DNA of 64,000 nucleotides from Allolucifera butyrica (lineage in GTDB: Bacteria > Bacillota > Negativicutes > Sporomusales > UPPP01). Below, piece by piece: positions 35,008-43,800 of this stretch (within the stretch, counting starts at the first letter, position 1; each line of letters starts with the position of its first letter). The notes below the pieces were generated by a model that was not told where the DNA came from, searched no databases, and worked only from the letters and a program-made list of their open reading frames with translations. The position numbers were made by a program, and so were the translations under genes. The stretch lies in the NCBI RefSeq assembly GCF_900476375.1, contig NZ_UPPP01000063.1, forward strand, positions 1 through 64,000. Direction: 5' to 3'.

Positions 35008-37374
35008 ATGAGAAGTTATGAGATACTACAGCGGGGTGGCTGGATTTTGCGGTCCCTGCTCATTGTTGTCCTGGTAACCGGGTGTTCCCGGAATCCGGCG
35101 CAGCCGGTAGCCGGTTTGACTGCTCTTAAACCGGAGGCAGCGCAGCAGTGGGGCTTGCCTAAATATATAAAAATGGAGGGACCCGGTAATGAATACCGGG
35201 TTCTTACGCATCAAAGAAGTGGTAGCGGCGACGGCGATTGGCTGGAACTGGCCGCGGGTGAACAAGGACAAATTGAATACTTTCAAACGGTTTCCGCTGC
35301 GGGAGGGGAGGGGATTTACCGGTTACAGTTTCTTTCCACCCAGGGAACCGGAAGAATTAAGGTAAGCGCTTTAAGCGCGGCCGGACAGGAAATCGGGACG
35401 GTAGGGTGGGTCTATACCGGTCCGCTGTCGCCCCCGGATTCGGCAACAAAATGGCTGGATATGCGTTACCAAACTAATTATCAGGGAGGCTGGCTTACGG
35501 CGCGGCCTAATTTAGCGCAGATCATAGCCCGGGAATGGCCACAGCTTGATTTAAAACAAGTGGCGGCGTATCGGCTGGCTGTGGAAGCCGGGCAGGGACA
35601 ACACGTCATGATTGCCCGGTTTAAAACTAAAAGTCCGGGTATCCGGCTGCAACCCCGGCAGAGCGCCTATGCGACGGTATTGGGTGATACGGTGAATTTG
35701 CAAACAGAGGTGAAAAATATGACCGGGCAGCCCATTTACCGGCCCGTTTTTACGTTGATGGAACCGGAAGGGTATGGCCTGGTAGCTAAAGGGCAGACTT
35801 CGCAAACCCTGGATGTGCTGGCTCCCGGTGAAAAGCGGATCCTAACCTGGAAAGTAAAAGCGCAGCGGCCGGACCTGGTTAATGGCGGCAAACCTTGGCT
35901 GGTGCACTTTACGGCCAATGGGGAGGCTTTGGACGGACAAATCGCTGTTACTGTTTCGGACCCCCGGCCGGGCAAAATTTATTATGTAATGACGGAAGAC
36001 TTGGAACCAATTGACGCGGCCGGTTATCCCAAGGCATGGGGCAATCAGGATGGTTGGCTGGAACCACAGGAGCTTTATGTGCAACTGGTGGAGAAATCGG
36101 AAGCCTTGAATCAGATAGCGAATAAATATGGCGCCAAGTGGACCCATTATATAGCCTGGACAGCCATAAAAGCTGCCGAGTGGGCGGAGGGACAATCGAC
36201 CTCTCACGAATGGACGGCAATGGTAACAGCAATGAAAAAATCGGTCCAGACCCAGTCTACATACGGCCACGAATATGCGGTTCATCTTCATAGCGACTAT
36301 GATCCCGATTTGCAGGGAAACTTCCTGTCCTATAATCCTGCCGTGGATGGATTCTGGGCTAATCATTTGAAACACGGCTGGGCCCATGTTGTTTCGGCGG
36401 AGGGGAATTTTAACGATAACAATAGCCGGACGGGACTTTTATATAAATATAAAAAAATCCTTGATAAATTAGAAGCTAATTCGGGGCAGGGCGACATCAT
36501 TACTGCCAGGGCCGGTTCTTTCGATTTTGGTTCGGGCAGCGCCGACGAGGCGATGAGCGTCCGGGCGTATCATAAAGTAGGCCTTTGGGGCAGCAGTGAT
36601 GCCGACGGCAATAATGGCGGTCTTACCGCCGGCGATTATGGACGTGAAATCTATTTAACCAAGCCGGACGATATAGACCATTCCGCCACTGATTTGTCTC
36701 GTACCGGATTGGTAGAATTTCGCCCCACGCCACGCCGGTTTATTGCTTATGACAAGGACAGTGCCGCCGCTATGAACGCCAAAGCAGATGCCGGCATGGA
36801 ACGGTTTACCGACAAGGGAACGGTGAAACCGGGTGTTCACGCCATTATCGGGTTTACTCATGCCATGTTTGTTATGGGGAACGGCGACTGGCATAGTCTG
36901 TCGGGTGGACAGTTTCAGGCAATTCAGGACCATTTGCACTATCTGAAGGAGCATTATGTTAAACAGGGAACCTTGGTTTTTGCAACGGCCAGCGAACTGG
37001 TTAAAGCCTATTTGGATTACTATACTCCCCGGCCTGTCGTTGTGTATGGTCCCATTAAAAGTTCCGGTTCCGGCATGACCGAATACAAGCTGCAGGTGTT
37101 AGGACGGGATATACCAATTGATGCCGGTCATGCTCATGCTGTTACGGTGAAGTATCCGTTGTATTTAAGAGACAGTGCTTATAAAATCAGTATTCAAAAG
37201 AACGGGAAAACGATTTATTCAACCTGGGGCTTGCCGACGCCTTTTAATGATGTGGCATTTACTTTGAATGACGGACAGGCGGTATACACTATGAAGGTAT
37301 ATCATAACCGCTGGATTTATCGCTTAGTCGAGACACTCCGGGATGTCAAAGCAAAATTGCTAAAAATATTCTAA
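35008..37374 (+). CDS. Large lipoprotein with possible deacetylase-like domain
   Basis: 788 residues. The lipobox LVTGC predicts lipidation near residue 23. Residues ~40-200 look like a beta-rich carbohydrate-binding-type module and ~210-310 an Ig-like or CARDB-type module (VNLQTEVKNMTGQPIYRPVFTL). Residues ~315-680 contain YYVMTEDLEPID, EYAVHLHSDYDPDL and IIGFTHAMFVMGNGDW, reminiscent of the metal site of polysaccharide-deacetylase-like barrels. The last ~110 residues are beta-rich. I cannot name the family. A surface polysaccharide or wall role is inference. Confidence 0.6.
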   Translation: MRSYEILQRGGWILRSLLIVVLVTGCSRNPAQPVAGLTALKPEAAQQWGLPKYIKMEGPGNEYRVLTHQRSGSGDGDWLELAAGEQGQIEYFQTVSAAGGEGIYRLQFLSTQGTGRIKVSALSAAGQEIGTVGWVYTGPLSPPDSATKWLDMRYQTNYQGGWLTARPNLAQIIAREWPQLDLKQVAAYRLAVEAGQGQHVMIARFKTKSPGIRLQPRQSAYATVLGDTVNLQTEVKNMTGQPIYRPVFTLMEPEGYGLVAKGQTSQTLDVLAPGEKRILTWKVKAQRPDLVNGGKPWLVHFTANGEALDGQIAVTVSDPRPGKIYYVMTEDLEPIDAAGYPKAWGNQDGWLEPQELYVQLVEKSEALNQIANKYGAKWTHYIAWTAIKAAEWAEGQSTSHEWTAMVTAMKKSVQTQSTYGHEYAVHLHSDYDPDLQGNFLSYNPAVDGFWANHLKHGWAHVVSAEGNFNDNNSRTGLLYKYKKILDKLEANSGQGDIITARAGSFDFGSGSADEAMSVRAYHKVGLWGSSDADGNNGGLTAGDYGREIYLTKPDDIDHSATDLSRTGLVEFRPTPRRFIAYDKDSAAAMNAKADAGMERFTDKGTVKPGVHAIIGFTHAMFVMGNGDWHSLSGGQFQAIQDHLHYLKEHYVKQGTLVFATASELVKAYLDYYTPRPVVVYGPIKSSGSGMTEYKLQVLGRDIPIDAGHAHAVTVKYPLYLRDSAYKISIQKNGKTIYSTWGLPTPFNDVAFTLNDGQAVYTMKVYHNRWIYRLVETLRDVKAKLLKIF

Positions 37375-37400
37375 AATTTTTTCCAAATTTCCAGCTTATG

Positions 37401-37429
37401 GCAGGATATTTGTCCTAATGTGCGAATAG
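37401..37429 (+). promoter_or_regulatory. Sigma-H-like promoter of spo0F
   Basis: GCAGGATAT (37401-37409), an 11-nt spacer and TGCGAATAG (37421-37429) fit the sigma-H consensus RnAGGAwWW-N11/12-RnnGAATWW with one mismatch in the -10. Known in B. subtilis: spo0F is sigma-H transcribed. Confidence 0.6.
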
Positions 37430-37470
37430 ACATGTAGTGAAGTGTTATATGCAGGAAGGAGATTTTTAGG

Positions 37471-37872
37471 ATGTCCACGACGAAAGAAACCGTTCTTGTA
37501 ATTGATGATCAACCGGCTATCAGGCGGCTATTGACCGAGGTATTAAGTGAAAGCGGTTATATGGTAGCGACAGCATCTGACGGTTATGAAGGATTACAAA
37601 AGGCAAAAGAACTGAAACCTGCGCTCATATTGATGGACATGAAAATGCCGGGAATGGATGGAATTGAGACTTTAAAGGAATTACGGCGTTTAGGCCAGGG
37701 TGATAAAGTAGTAATGATGACCGCTTATGGCGAATTGGACCTGGTAAATGAAGCAAGAGAAATTGGCGCCTATGCCTATATTACCAAACCATTCGACATT
37801 ATAGCACTTTGCCGGATGATTCAGGAATTTATTGATGGCAGCGGCGACAACTGCAAATTAATGATCGGTTAG
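37471..37872 (+). CDS. spo0F: Spo0F-like phosphorelay response regulator
   Basis: 133 residues, one receiver domain only. The acidic pair is in VIDDQPAIRRLL, phospho-acceptor Asp in ILMDMKMPGMDGIETLK, and the Spo0F-specific MTAYGELDLV and TKPFDI blocks are nearly identical to Bacillus. It would relay phosphate from kinases towards Spo0A via a phosphotransferase. Two to four genes separate it from pyrG, its usual neighbour. The start follows GGAAGGAGA. Confidence 0.88.
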   Translation: MSTTKETVLVIDDQPAIRRLLTEVLSESGYMVATASDGYEGLQKAKELKPALILMDMKMPGMDGIETLKELRRLGQGDKVVMMTAYGELDLVNEAREIGAYAYITKPFDIIALCRMIQEFIDGSGDNCKLMIG

Positions 37873-37879
37873 TGATATG

Positions 37880-37906
37880 ACAAACGCCTGTCGGGGCGTT
37901 TTCTTT
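37880..37906 (+). terminator. Terminator after spo0F
   Basis: ACGCC pairs with GGCGT, then TTTTCTTTTT. Confidence 0.65.
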
Positions 37907-37920
37907 TTGCTGAAAGTAAC

Positions 37921-38062
37921 TAAGACCCTTTGGGTCTTTCTTACAGTAAAAGAAAGTATAACTTCGGGATATTCTTATACAAGCCGTTTTTCGTGAAATG
38001 CCGAAAAGTAAAATACTTTCTTCCTGCTTAAAGACCTTTTAGGTCTTTCTTGGCAGGAATTC
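37921..38062 (+). repeat. Long imperfect palindrome with GGTCTTTCTT hairpins
   Basis: Two hairpins (AAGACC..TTTGGGTCTTTCTT and AAAGACC-TTTTA-GGTCTTTCTT) flank a region whose arms complement each other, including AAGAAAGTAT near 37951 and ATACTTTCTT near 38012. This fills most of the 230-bp gap between spo0F and the next gene. The GGTCTTTCTT unit also occurs elsewhere in the window. Confidence 0.55.
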
Positions 38063-38104
38063 TTTCCTTTTTGACGAAATGTTGAAAGGAAGGGAGAGGT
38101 GGAT

Positions 38105-38740
38105 ATGGTGATTCGCACAAGTTCAACGCTGGCCTTGTATTGCCACCATTGTGGTAAGATTCAACTGCATGACGTATCCTTATTCACTCTTAGGGGTTCC
38201 GGCAATCAAAGGCTTTTTTGCAGTTGCGGCTGTGCACAGGCGGATATTTCGGCAATAGGACATCACCAGTATTTGTTGAATATTCCTTGTGTATTATGTG
38301 AAACCAATCATCTTCTCTGCCTTGACAACAGGAAAATATGGCGTGTCCCCATGGAAAAAATTTATTGCAGCAAAGAAAATTTGGAGTTGGGTCTAATCGG
38401 GGAGCGGCAGGCTGTGGAACAGATGATTGAACATTATAAACAGGCGTGCGAAGATCTGTTTCGGGAAGCCAACTATGATGAGGACGATGTTGACGATCCC
38501 CAGTTGATGTTTGAAATGTTAAATCAACTGCATGATATAGCGGAAAAAGGCGGCTTGCAATGTTCCTGCGGCAGTATCGACATTGAGGCTCAGGTTTTTC
38601 CGGAGTGCATTGACCTTTGGTGCCGGCAATGCGGCGGCCATTTGACAGTGCGGGCCGGGGATGAAGCGGACTTAGCCCGGATTAAGGCCCTGAAGCGGAT
38701 TGAGTTGATCCCGCCACGCCGGTTTCATCATAAAACATAA
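38105..38740 (+). CDS. Cys-rich, zinc-ribbon-like protein of unknown function
   Basis: 211 residues, soluble. The ATG at 38105 follows GGGAGAGG. Five Cys clusters are visible: YCHHCGK, CSCGC and CVLC in the N-terminal half, then CSCGS and CRQCGG near the C-terminus, which suggests two or three zinc ribbons. The middle is acidic and probably helical (YDEDDVDDPQLMFEMLNQL). I do not recognise the family. It lies between spo0F and a sigma-H-type M23 peptidase gene, so a sporulation link is possible but unproven. Confidence 0.65.
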   Translation: MVIRTSSTLALYCHHCGKIQLHDVSLFTLRGSGNQRLFCSCGCAQADISAIGHHQYLLNIPCVLCETNHLLCLDNRKIWRVPMEKIYCSKENLELGLIGERQAVEQMIEHYKQACEDLFREANYDEDDVDDPQLMFEMLNQLHDIAEKGGLQCSCGSIDIEAQVFPECIDLWCRQCGGHLTVRAGDEADLARIKALKRIELIPPRRFHHKT

Positions 38741-38754
38741 ATAGAGATTGCTTA

Positions 38755-38790
38755 AACGGATCAGCCATAACGGCGAAGATCCGTTTTTTT
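38755..38790 (+). terminator. Terminator after the Cys-rich gene
   Basis: AACGGATC and GATCCGTT pair around 15 nt, followed by T7. Confidence 0.8.
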
Positions 38791-38874
38791 GTATTTTCCA
38801 ATATAGGGACAGGTCTCCCGCAGTAAGCGGAGGGGGTCTTTCTTGTCATGATTAATTTGGTAAATCATCCAATT

Positions 38875-38904
38875 TGAGGAAATGAATGTATAAATGCGGA
38901 ATTG
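38875..38904 (+). promoter_or_regulatory. Sigma-H-like promoter of the LysM-M23 gene
   Basis: TGAGGAAAT (38875-38883), a 12-nt spacer and GCGGAATTG (38896-38904) fit RnAGGAwWW-N11/12-RnnGAATWW with one mismatch in each box. Confidence 0.55.
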
Positions 38905-38963
38905 TCCGTTTATGCTATAAGCGGTTGTACCGCTTTCTATTTCGCTTAATGGAGTGATTGCAT

Positions 38964-39878
38964 TTGCAGAAAAATATCATAAAGAAAAAGAATGTGTTGC
39001 TTGCCGCCGTCATGATCCTGGCAGGCAGCGCAGCCATACTGATGGCAGGCAGCGAATGGATTCAATTTCATCCTGCCGCGCCGGCTTATCAGCAACCGTT
39101 CAGTGAACCGGCAGTCCGGGAACAACCCATTACTTCCGCCCTTCCGTTACGAGCTAAAAAGGAACCGGCGGCTGGGCCGGTGCTAAAAAAACACATAGTG
39201 CAAAATGGTGAGACCCTTTCCGGAATTGCCGGGCTATACCATATTGATGTAGACACAATTCTCGGGGCCAATCCGGAAGCGGGAGAAATGATTCATCCAG
39301 GGGAAGAACTGATTATTCTACCCGCCCAAGGTATTTTGCATACTGTGAAGCAGGGAGAAACAATATGGGATCTTGCCAGGCTATATGAGATTCAAGTTAA
39401 TGAAATAGAAAAAGTGAATCATAGGACGGATGATAAAATTTTGCCGGGCGAGAAATTATTTATTCCCGGCGGCCGGCCGAGAACGGCCAATGCTGTTTCC
39501 CGGGCAGCCGTCAACCGGTTTCTTTGGCCGACCCAAGGGACAATATCCTCACCGTTCGGTTACCGCTGGGGCAAGCTGCACGCCGGAGTGGACATCGCCA
39601 ATGATGCCGGGACTGTAGTGCGGGCTGCCGGCTATGGCAAGGTCATCTTTACCGGCTGGTATGGTGATTACGGGTATGCCGTCATGATTGACCATGGTCA
39701 AAATCTGGTTACGCTGTATGGTCATTTGTCACGGTATATGGTTGGTGTGGGGCAGTATGTACGAGCCGGGCAAGTCATTGCATACATGGGTAGTACAGGC
39801 AATTCGACCGGCCCTCATTTGCATTTTGAAGTGCGCCGGAATGGTCAGCCGATCAATCCGCTGACTGTTTTGCCGTGA
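38964..39878 (+). CDS. LysM-containing M23 peptidoglycan endopeptidase
   Basis: 304 residues from a TTG at 38964, nine bases after GGAG. A membrane anchor or signal (about 11-30) is followed by two LysM domains (HIVQNGETLSGIAGLYHIDV and HTVKQGETIWDLARLYEIQV) and an M23 peptidase (SPFGYRWGKLHAGVDIAND, LYGHLSRYMVGVGQYV, GNSTGPHLHFEVRRNG). The zinc ligands (HAGVD, HLHFE) are present, so it should be active, unlike SpoIIQ of B. subtilis. A sigma-H-like promoter suggests expression at the onset of sporulation. Confidence 0.92.
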   Translation: MQKNIIKKKNVLLAAVMILAGSAAILMAGSEWIQFHPAAPAYQQPFSEPAVREQPITSALPLRAKKEPAAGPVLKKHIVQNGETLSGIAGLYHIDVDTILGANPEAGEMIHPGEELIILPAQGILHTVKQGETIWDLARLYEIQVNEIEKVNHRTDDKILPGEKLFIPGGRPRTANAVSRAAVNRFLWPTQGTISSPFGYRWGKLHAGVDIANDAGTVVRAAGYGKVIFTGWYGDYGYAVMIDHGQNLVTLYGHLSRYMVGVGQYVRAGQVIAYMGSTGNSTGPHLHFEVRRNGQPINPLTVLP

Positions 39879-39914
39879 TAAGAAAAACCGCTTAACGCGG
39901 TTTTTCTTATCAGT
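39876..39914. terminator. Bidirectional terminator
   Basis: GATAAGAAAAACCGC and GCGGTTTTTCTTATC pair around a short loop. It ends just before the next promoter. Confidence 0.85.
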
Positions 39915-39942
39915 ATAACTTGCAGTTGCAGTGGTGATAATA
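39913..39942 (+). promoter_or_regulatory. Sigma-F-like promoter of the mini-PrsW/fin unit
   Basis: GTATA (39913-39917), a 15-nt spacer and GGTGATAATA (39933-39942). The -10 matches the forespore sigma-F pattern GGnnAnAnTA at every fixed position. In B. subtilis fin is sigma-F dependent. Confidence 0.6.
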
Positions 39943-39971
39943 AATTGTACCTTCATAACGGAGTGAGCACA

Positions 39972-40355
39972 ATGGCATACATCATTGCCTGTCTGATGGC
40001 ATCCCTCAGTTTTCTGATTAATAAGGTTTTACTCCGGTATTTGGGAATGTCAGTCATTATCAGTCTTAGTCCGGCCGTGGAAGAGGGGGCGAAAACTCTT
40101 TTAGCGTATTATTTGGGAGCCGATGTACTGGCGACCCATATTCTGTTCGGTTTATTAGAGGCGGGTTATGATTGGATACAAAACCGGCACGGCGGATTAC
40201 CGGCGGCCTTACTTAGTATTGGCGGCCATACTTTGTTCGGATTATTGACGGTAGAAGCGGCAGTTCTGACAGGCAGCATCTGGCTGGGAATGGCAGTTGC
40301 CCTGATAGCTCATCTGGCTTGGAATGTGACGGTAATTCGAATCTCTAGTTCCTGA
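39972..40355 (+). CDS. Miniature PrsW-like intramembrane protein
   Basis: 127 residues with about four membrane segments. The ATG follows GGAGTGAG. Conserved PrsW-type residues occur in order and in membrane context: SPAVEEGAKTL (Glu37, Glu38, Lys41), ILFGLLEAGYD (Glu63), GHTLFG (His86) and AHLAWN (His114). PrsW and its relatives are intramembrane metalloproteases that cleave anti-sigma factors; known members have about 200 or more residues, so this is a minimal version. It is 15 bp upstream of fin and apparently shares its sigma-F promoter. Protease activity is inference. Confidence 0.6.
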   Translation: MAYIIACLMASLSFLINKVLLRYLGMSVIISLSPAVEEGAKTLLAYYLGADVLATHILFGLLEAGYDWIQNRHGGLPAALLSIGGHTLFGLLTVEAAVLTGSIWLGMAVALIAHLAWNVTVIRISSS

Positions 40356-40370
40356 AGGGAGCGGGACTCT

Positions 40371-40610
40371 ATGAAAATTTATTATATTTGCGAATTTTGC
40401 GGCGACCCGATTGATACCCTGGAAATTGACCAAATTGATGAAGCCCGGTTTGGGTTTGACTGCTTGACGGGGGAAGAACGTCAGGATATAATAAAAATTG
40501 ATTCGCTGACCAATAGCATTCAGGTACAGTCATTGTGTGACCAGTGCATTGAAGCGTTGGGACTGGCAGAGGAAGAGCCGGTAATTTTCCAGACCGGATA
40601 TTTGCATTGA
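40371..40610 (+). CDS. fin: Anti-sigma-F factor Fin
   Basis: 79 residues. YYICEFCGDPIDTLE, FGFDCLTGEERQDII and SLCDQCIEAL match the Fin (YabK/CsfB-related) zinc-binding family. In B. subtilis Fin is made in the forespore under sigma-F and promotes the switch to sigma-G. As there, the gene lies directly upstream of mfd. The stop codon lies in the first unit of a 10-bp tandem repeat. Confidence 0.87.
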   Translation: MKIYYICEFCGDPIDTLEIDQIDEARFGFDCLTGEERQDIIKIDSLTNSIQVQSLCDQCIEALGLAEEEPVIFQTGYLH

Positions 40611-40640
40611 TTTGCATTGATTTGCATTGATTTGCATTGA
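40601..40640. repeat. Tandem repeat, four copies of TTTGCATTGA
   Basis: Four perfect 10-bp units. The first contains the fin stop codon (TGA at 40608-40610). Confidence 0.95.
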
Positions 40641-40651
40641 AGAAAATGGAT

Positions 40652-40687
40652 TAAAGGGCTTTAGCACCAGGCTAAAGCCCTTTTTGA
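40652..40687 (+). terminator. Terminator after fin
   Basis: AAAGGGCTTTAGC and GCTAAAGCCCTTT pair around a short loop, then TTTTT. Confidence 0.85.
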
Positions 40688-40734
40688 CAGTGCCTGAAAA
40701 TCCTGTCGGCGGGGAAATTACAGATTCTGGCGGT

Positions 40735-40814
40735 TTAATCCCACTTTCGGAGTTCTCTGTCATTCGACAATGATTATTGGTCGCTTAAATTCAGGGTTCG
40801 AAATGTGGGGTTAA
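40735..40814 (+). repeat. Terminal-inverted-repeat element, copy B (upstream of mfd)
   Basis: The left end TTAATCCCACTTTCGGAG and right end TTCGAAATGTGGGGTTAA are imperfect inverted repeats. The inner TGTCATTCGACAAT matches copy A (10484-10648) exactly and includes a Spo0A-box-like TTGTCGAA on the complement. 80 bp long, in the mfd leader region. Confidence 0.65.
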
Positions 40815-40843
40815 TATGTCTATTTACATAGGATGGATGAGTT

Positions 40844-43800
40844 GTGAATAAGTTATTTGAAATGATGCGGACGGACCCGGCGTTGAACCGGACAATAACG
40901 GCATATCAGGCGCAAGGCCGGCAAACATTAGTTTACGGCATAACGGGAGCTCAAAAGAGTGCCGTACTGGCTGCGGCGTATCAGGCGGCTCCCAGGACGA
41001 CGGTAGTTATTGCCGGCAATCCTGAAGAGATGCGGCATCTGACCGTGGATCTTGCTACCTTGTTGCCGGATACGTCTGTCTTGGAATTACCGGCCCTGGA
41101 TATTGTTACGTTTTCCGTAGCGGCGAAAAGCGTGGAATTAGCGGCCCGGCGTCTGGATATTTTCGGGCGGCTGGTGAGAGGCGAGAATATAATCGTTTTG
41201 ACAACGGCCGAGGCAGCCATGCAGAAAGTGCTTCCCCGGGGAGAATTTGAAACCAGCCGGTTGCTGCTGACAGCAGGCAAAACAGTGAACCGGGAGGAAC
41301 TCTTAACTTCTCTGGTCAAATTCGGCTATGAGCGGGTTGATCAAGTCGAAGGTATGGGACAGTTCAGTGTACGCGGCGGAATTATCGATGTTTTTCCGGT
41401 GAACCGGCAATTACCGCTGCGTCTGGAGCTGTTTGGGGACGACATCGATTCTCTGCGGGAATTTGACCACGTGGATCAGCGGTCGGTAAATAACTTGATC
41501 CAAGCTGATATTCTTCCTTTAAGTGAACCGGAACATACGGGGAAGATGACTAGTTTTTTATCTTATTTGCCGGCTAAGGCAACTGTAATTTTTGATGAGC
41601 CTCTTAGAATACGGGAAAGCATGACCCGGTTAGTCAAAGAAAATCCCGGCATTAAACCCCGTACTTTTTCCTGGGCGGACCTGGTGGCCACAGCGATGCC
41701 TTATACCATATGCTATTTTTCTTTAATGCTGCAAAAAAGCCCTTATACGCAACCGGAAGAAAGCATCAGTATAGCGGTCAAAAGCGTTGCTCCCTTTCAT
41801 AAACAAATTGACATGTTGACCGATGAATTAAAAGGCTGGCAGGGGCGGAGGATGCTGCCGGTGATATTTATGTCAACACCGGATAAAGCGATTGCCTTAC
41901 AGCAAACGTTGTCGCAGGAAGGCATAAACACTCTCTATTCCGAGCGGGTTGACACATTGGTGCTTGGTACGGTTTTGGTAACGGTGGGGACCCTGCAGTC
42001 CGGATTTGAGCTACCGCAGGCCAGACTGACCGTTTTGACCGAAATGGATATTTACGGGCGGCAAAAAAAGAAGCGGGCCCTCCGGTCCAGCAAAGAAGAA
42101 CGCATTACCTATTTCCGGGATATTAATATTGGTGATTATGTCGTACATGTAAATCATGGGATTGGCAAATATATCGGCGTCGAAACGCTGGAAGTCGGAG
42201 GCATTCACCGGGATTATCTTTTAATCCGTTATGCCGGCGAGGACAAAATTTATGTTCCGACGGACCAAGTGGGATTATTGCAGAAATATATCGGCGCCGA
42301 AGGGGAAGTGCCCCGTTTGCACAAAATGGGGGGTAGCGACTGGCTGAAAGCTAAGTCCAAGGCCCGGGCCGCCGTAGTGGACATGGCGAAAGAATTGATT
42401 GCCCTTTACGCCGAACGGCAGGTTACTACCGGTTTTGCCTTTGAATCGGATACGCCCTGGCAGCGGGAATTTGAGGATGCCTTTCCTTTTGAAGAAACGC
42501 CGGACCAGCTGGTTTGTATTGCGGAAGTGAAAGCGGACATGGAAAAGCCCCGGCCAATGGACCGCCTGTTGTGCGGGGATGTCGGCTTTGGCAAAACGGA
42601 AGTTGCGATCCGGGCGGCTTTTAAGTCAGTTATGAATGGCAAACAGGTAGCCGTGCTGGTACCGACCACCGTATTGGCGCAGCAGCATTACCAGACTTTT
42701 TCCTCCCGCTTTGCCGGTTTTGGTCCTACCGTAGATGTAATCAGCCGTTTCCGCAGTCCGAAAGAGCAACGGGCAACGCTGGCTAAACTGGCTGCCGGTC
42801 AGGTAGATGTGCTGATTGGTACACACCGTATTTTACAATCCGACATAAATTTCAAGGATGTCGGACTGCTTGTTGTAGATGAAGAACAGCGTTTTGGCGT
42901 AGCCCAAAAAGAAAAGCTCAAAAGATGGCGTGCTAATATTGATGTTTTGACTCTAAGCGCAACCCCCATCCCCAGGACGCTGCACATGTCCTTGGTTGGC
43001 GCCAGGGACATGAGTATTATTGAAACACCGCCCGAGGACCGCTTTCCGGTACAAACGTATGTCGTAGAATATCAGCCGGAAATCATTCGTGATGCCATTA
43101 AGCGGGAAATGAAACGGGGCGGACAAGTGTATTTTGTATACAACCGGGTTCAAACGATCGATAAAGTGCATCAACAGTTGAGTGAAATGTTACCTGACGC
43201 CAAAATTAAGGTGGCTCATGGACAAATGCCGGAGGAACTGCTGGAACAGGTCATGCTGGATTTTTACGAAGGCCGGTATGATGTGCTGGTATGTACCAGC
43301 ATTATCGAAAATGGACTGGACGTACCGAATGCCAATACGATCATTATTTACGATGCCGACCATTTCGGCCTTTCTCAACTGTATCAGATGCGCGGCCGGG
43401 TAGGACGTTCCCGTCAAATGGCCTTTGCCTATTTTACCTATCGTAAGGATAAAGTGCTGACGGAAGTAGCTGAGAAACGGCTGCAGGCGATTAAGGAATT
43501 CGCTGAACTGGGTGCCGGTTTTAAGATTGCCATGCGGGATTTGGAAATACGGGGTGCAGGTAATTTGCTGGGATCGCAGCAACATGGTCACATTGTTAGT
43601 ATTGGCTTTGAAATGTATTGCCGGCTGCTTGAGGAGGCGGTGCAGGAACTTCAGGGTGGCAAGAGTATCGAGCCGCCGCCTGAACCGGTTTTGGAATTTA
43701 ACGTGGACGCTTATGTAAGCGGCGATTATATTAGTGATGCCATGCATAAAATTGAGATTTATCAACGTATTGCTGCGATCCGCAAGGAAGAGCAATTACG

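Noticed and set aside
40601-40640. CRISPR-like array
   Set aside because: Units are 10 bp, directly adjacent and without spacers; it is a simple tandem repeat.
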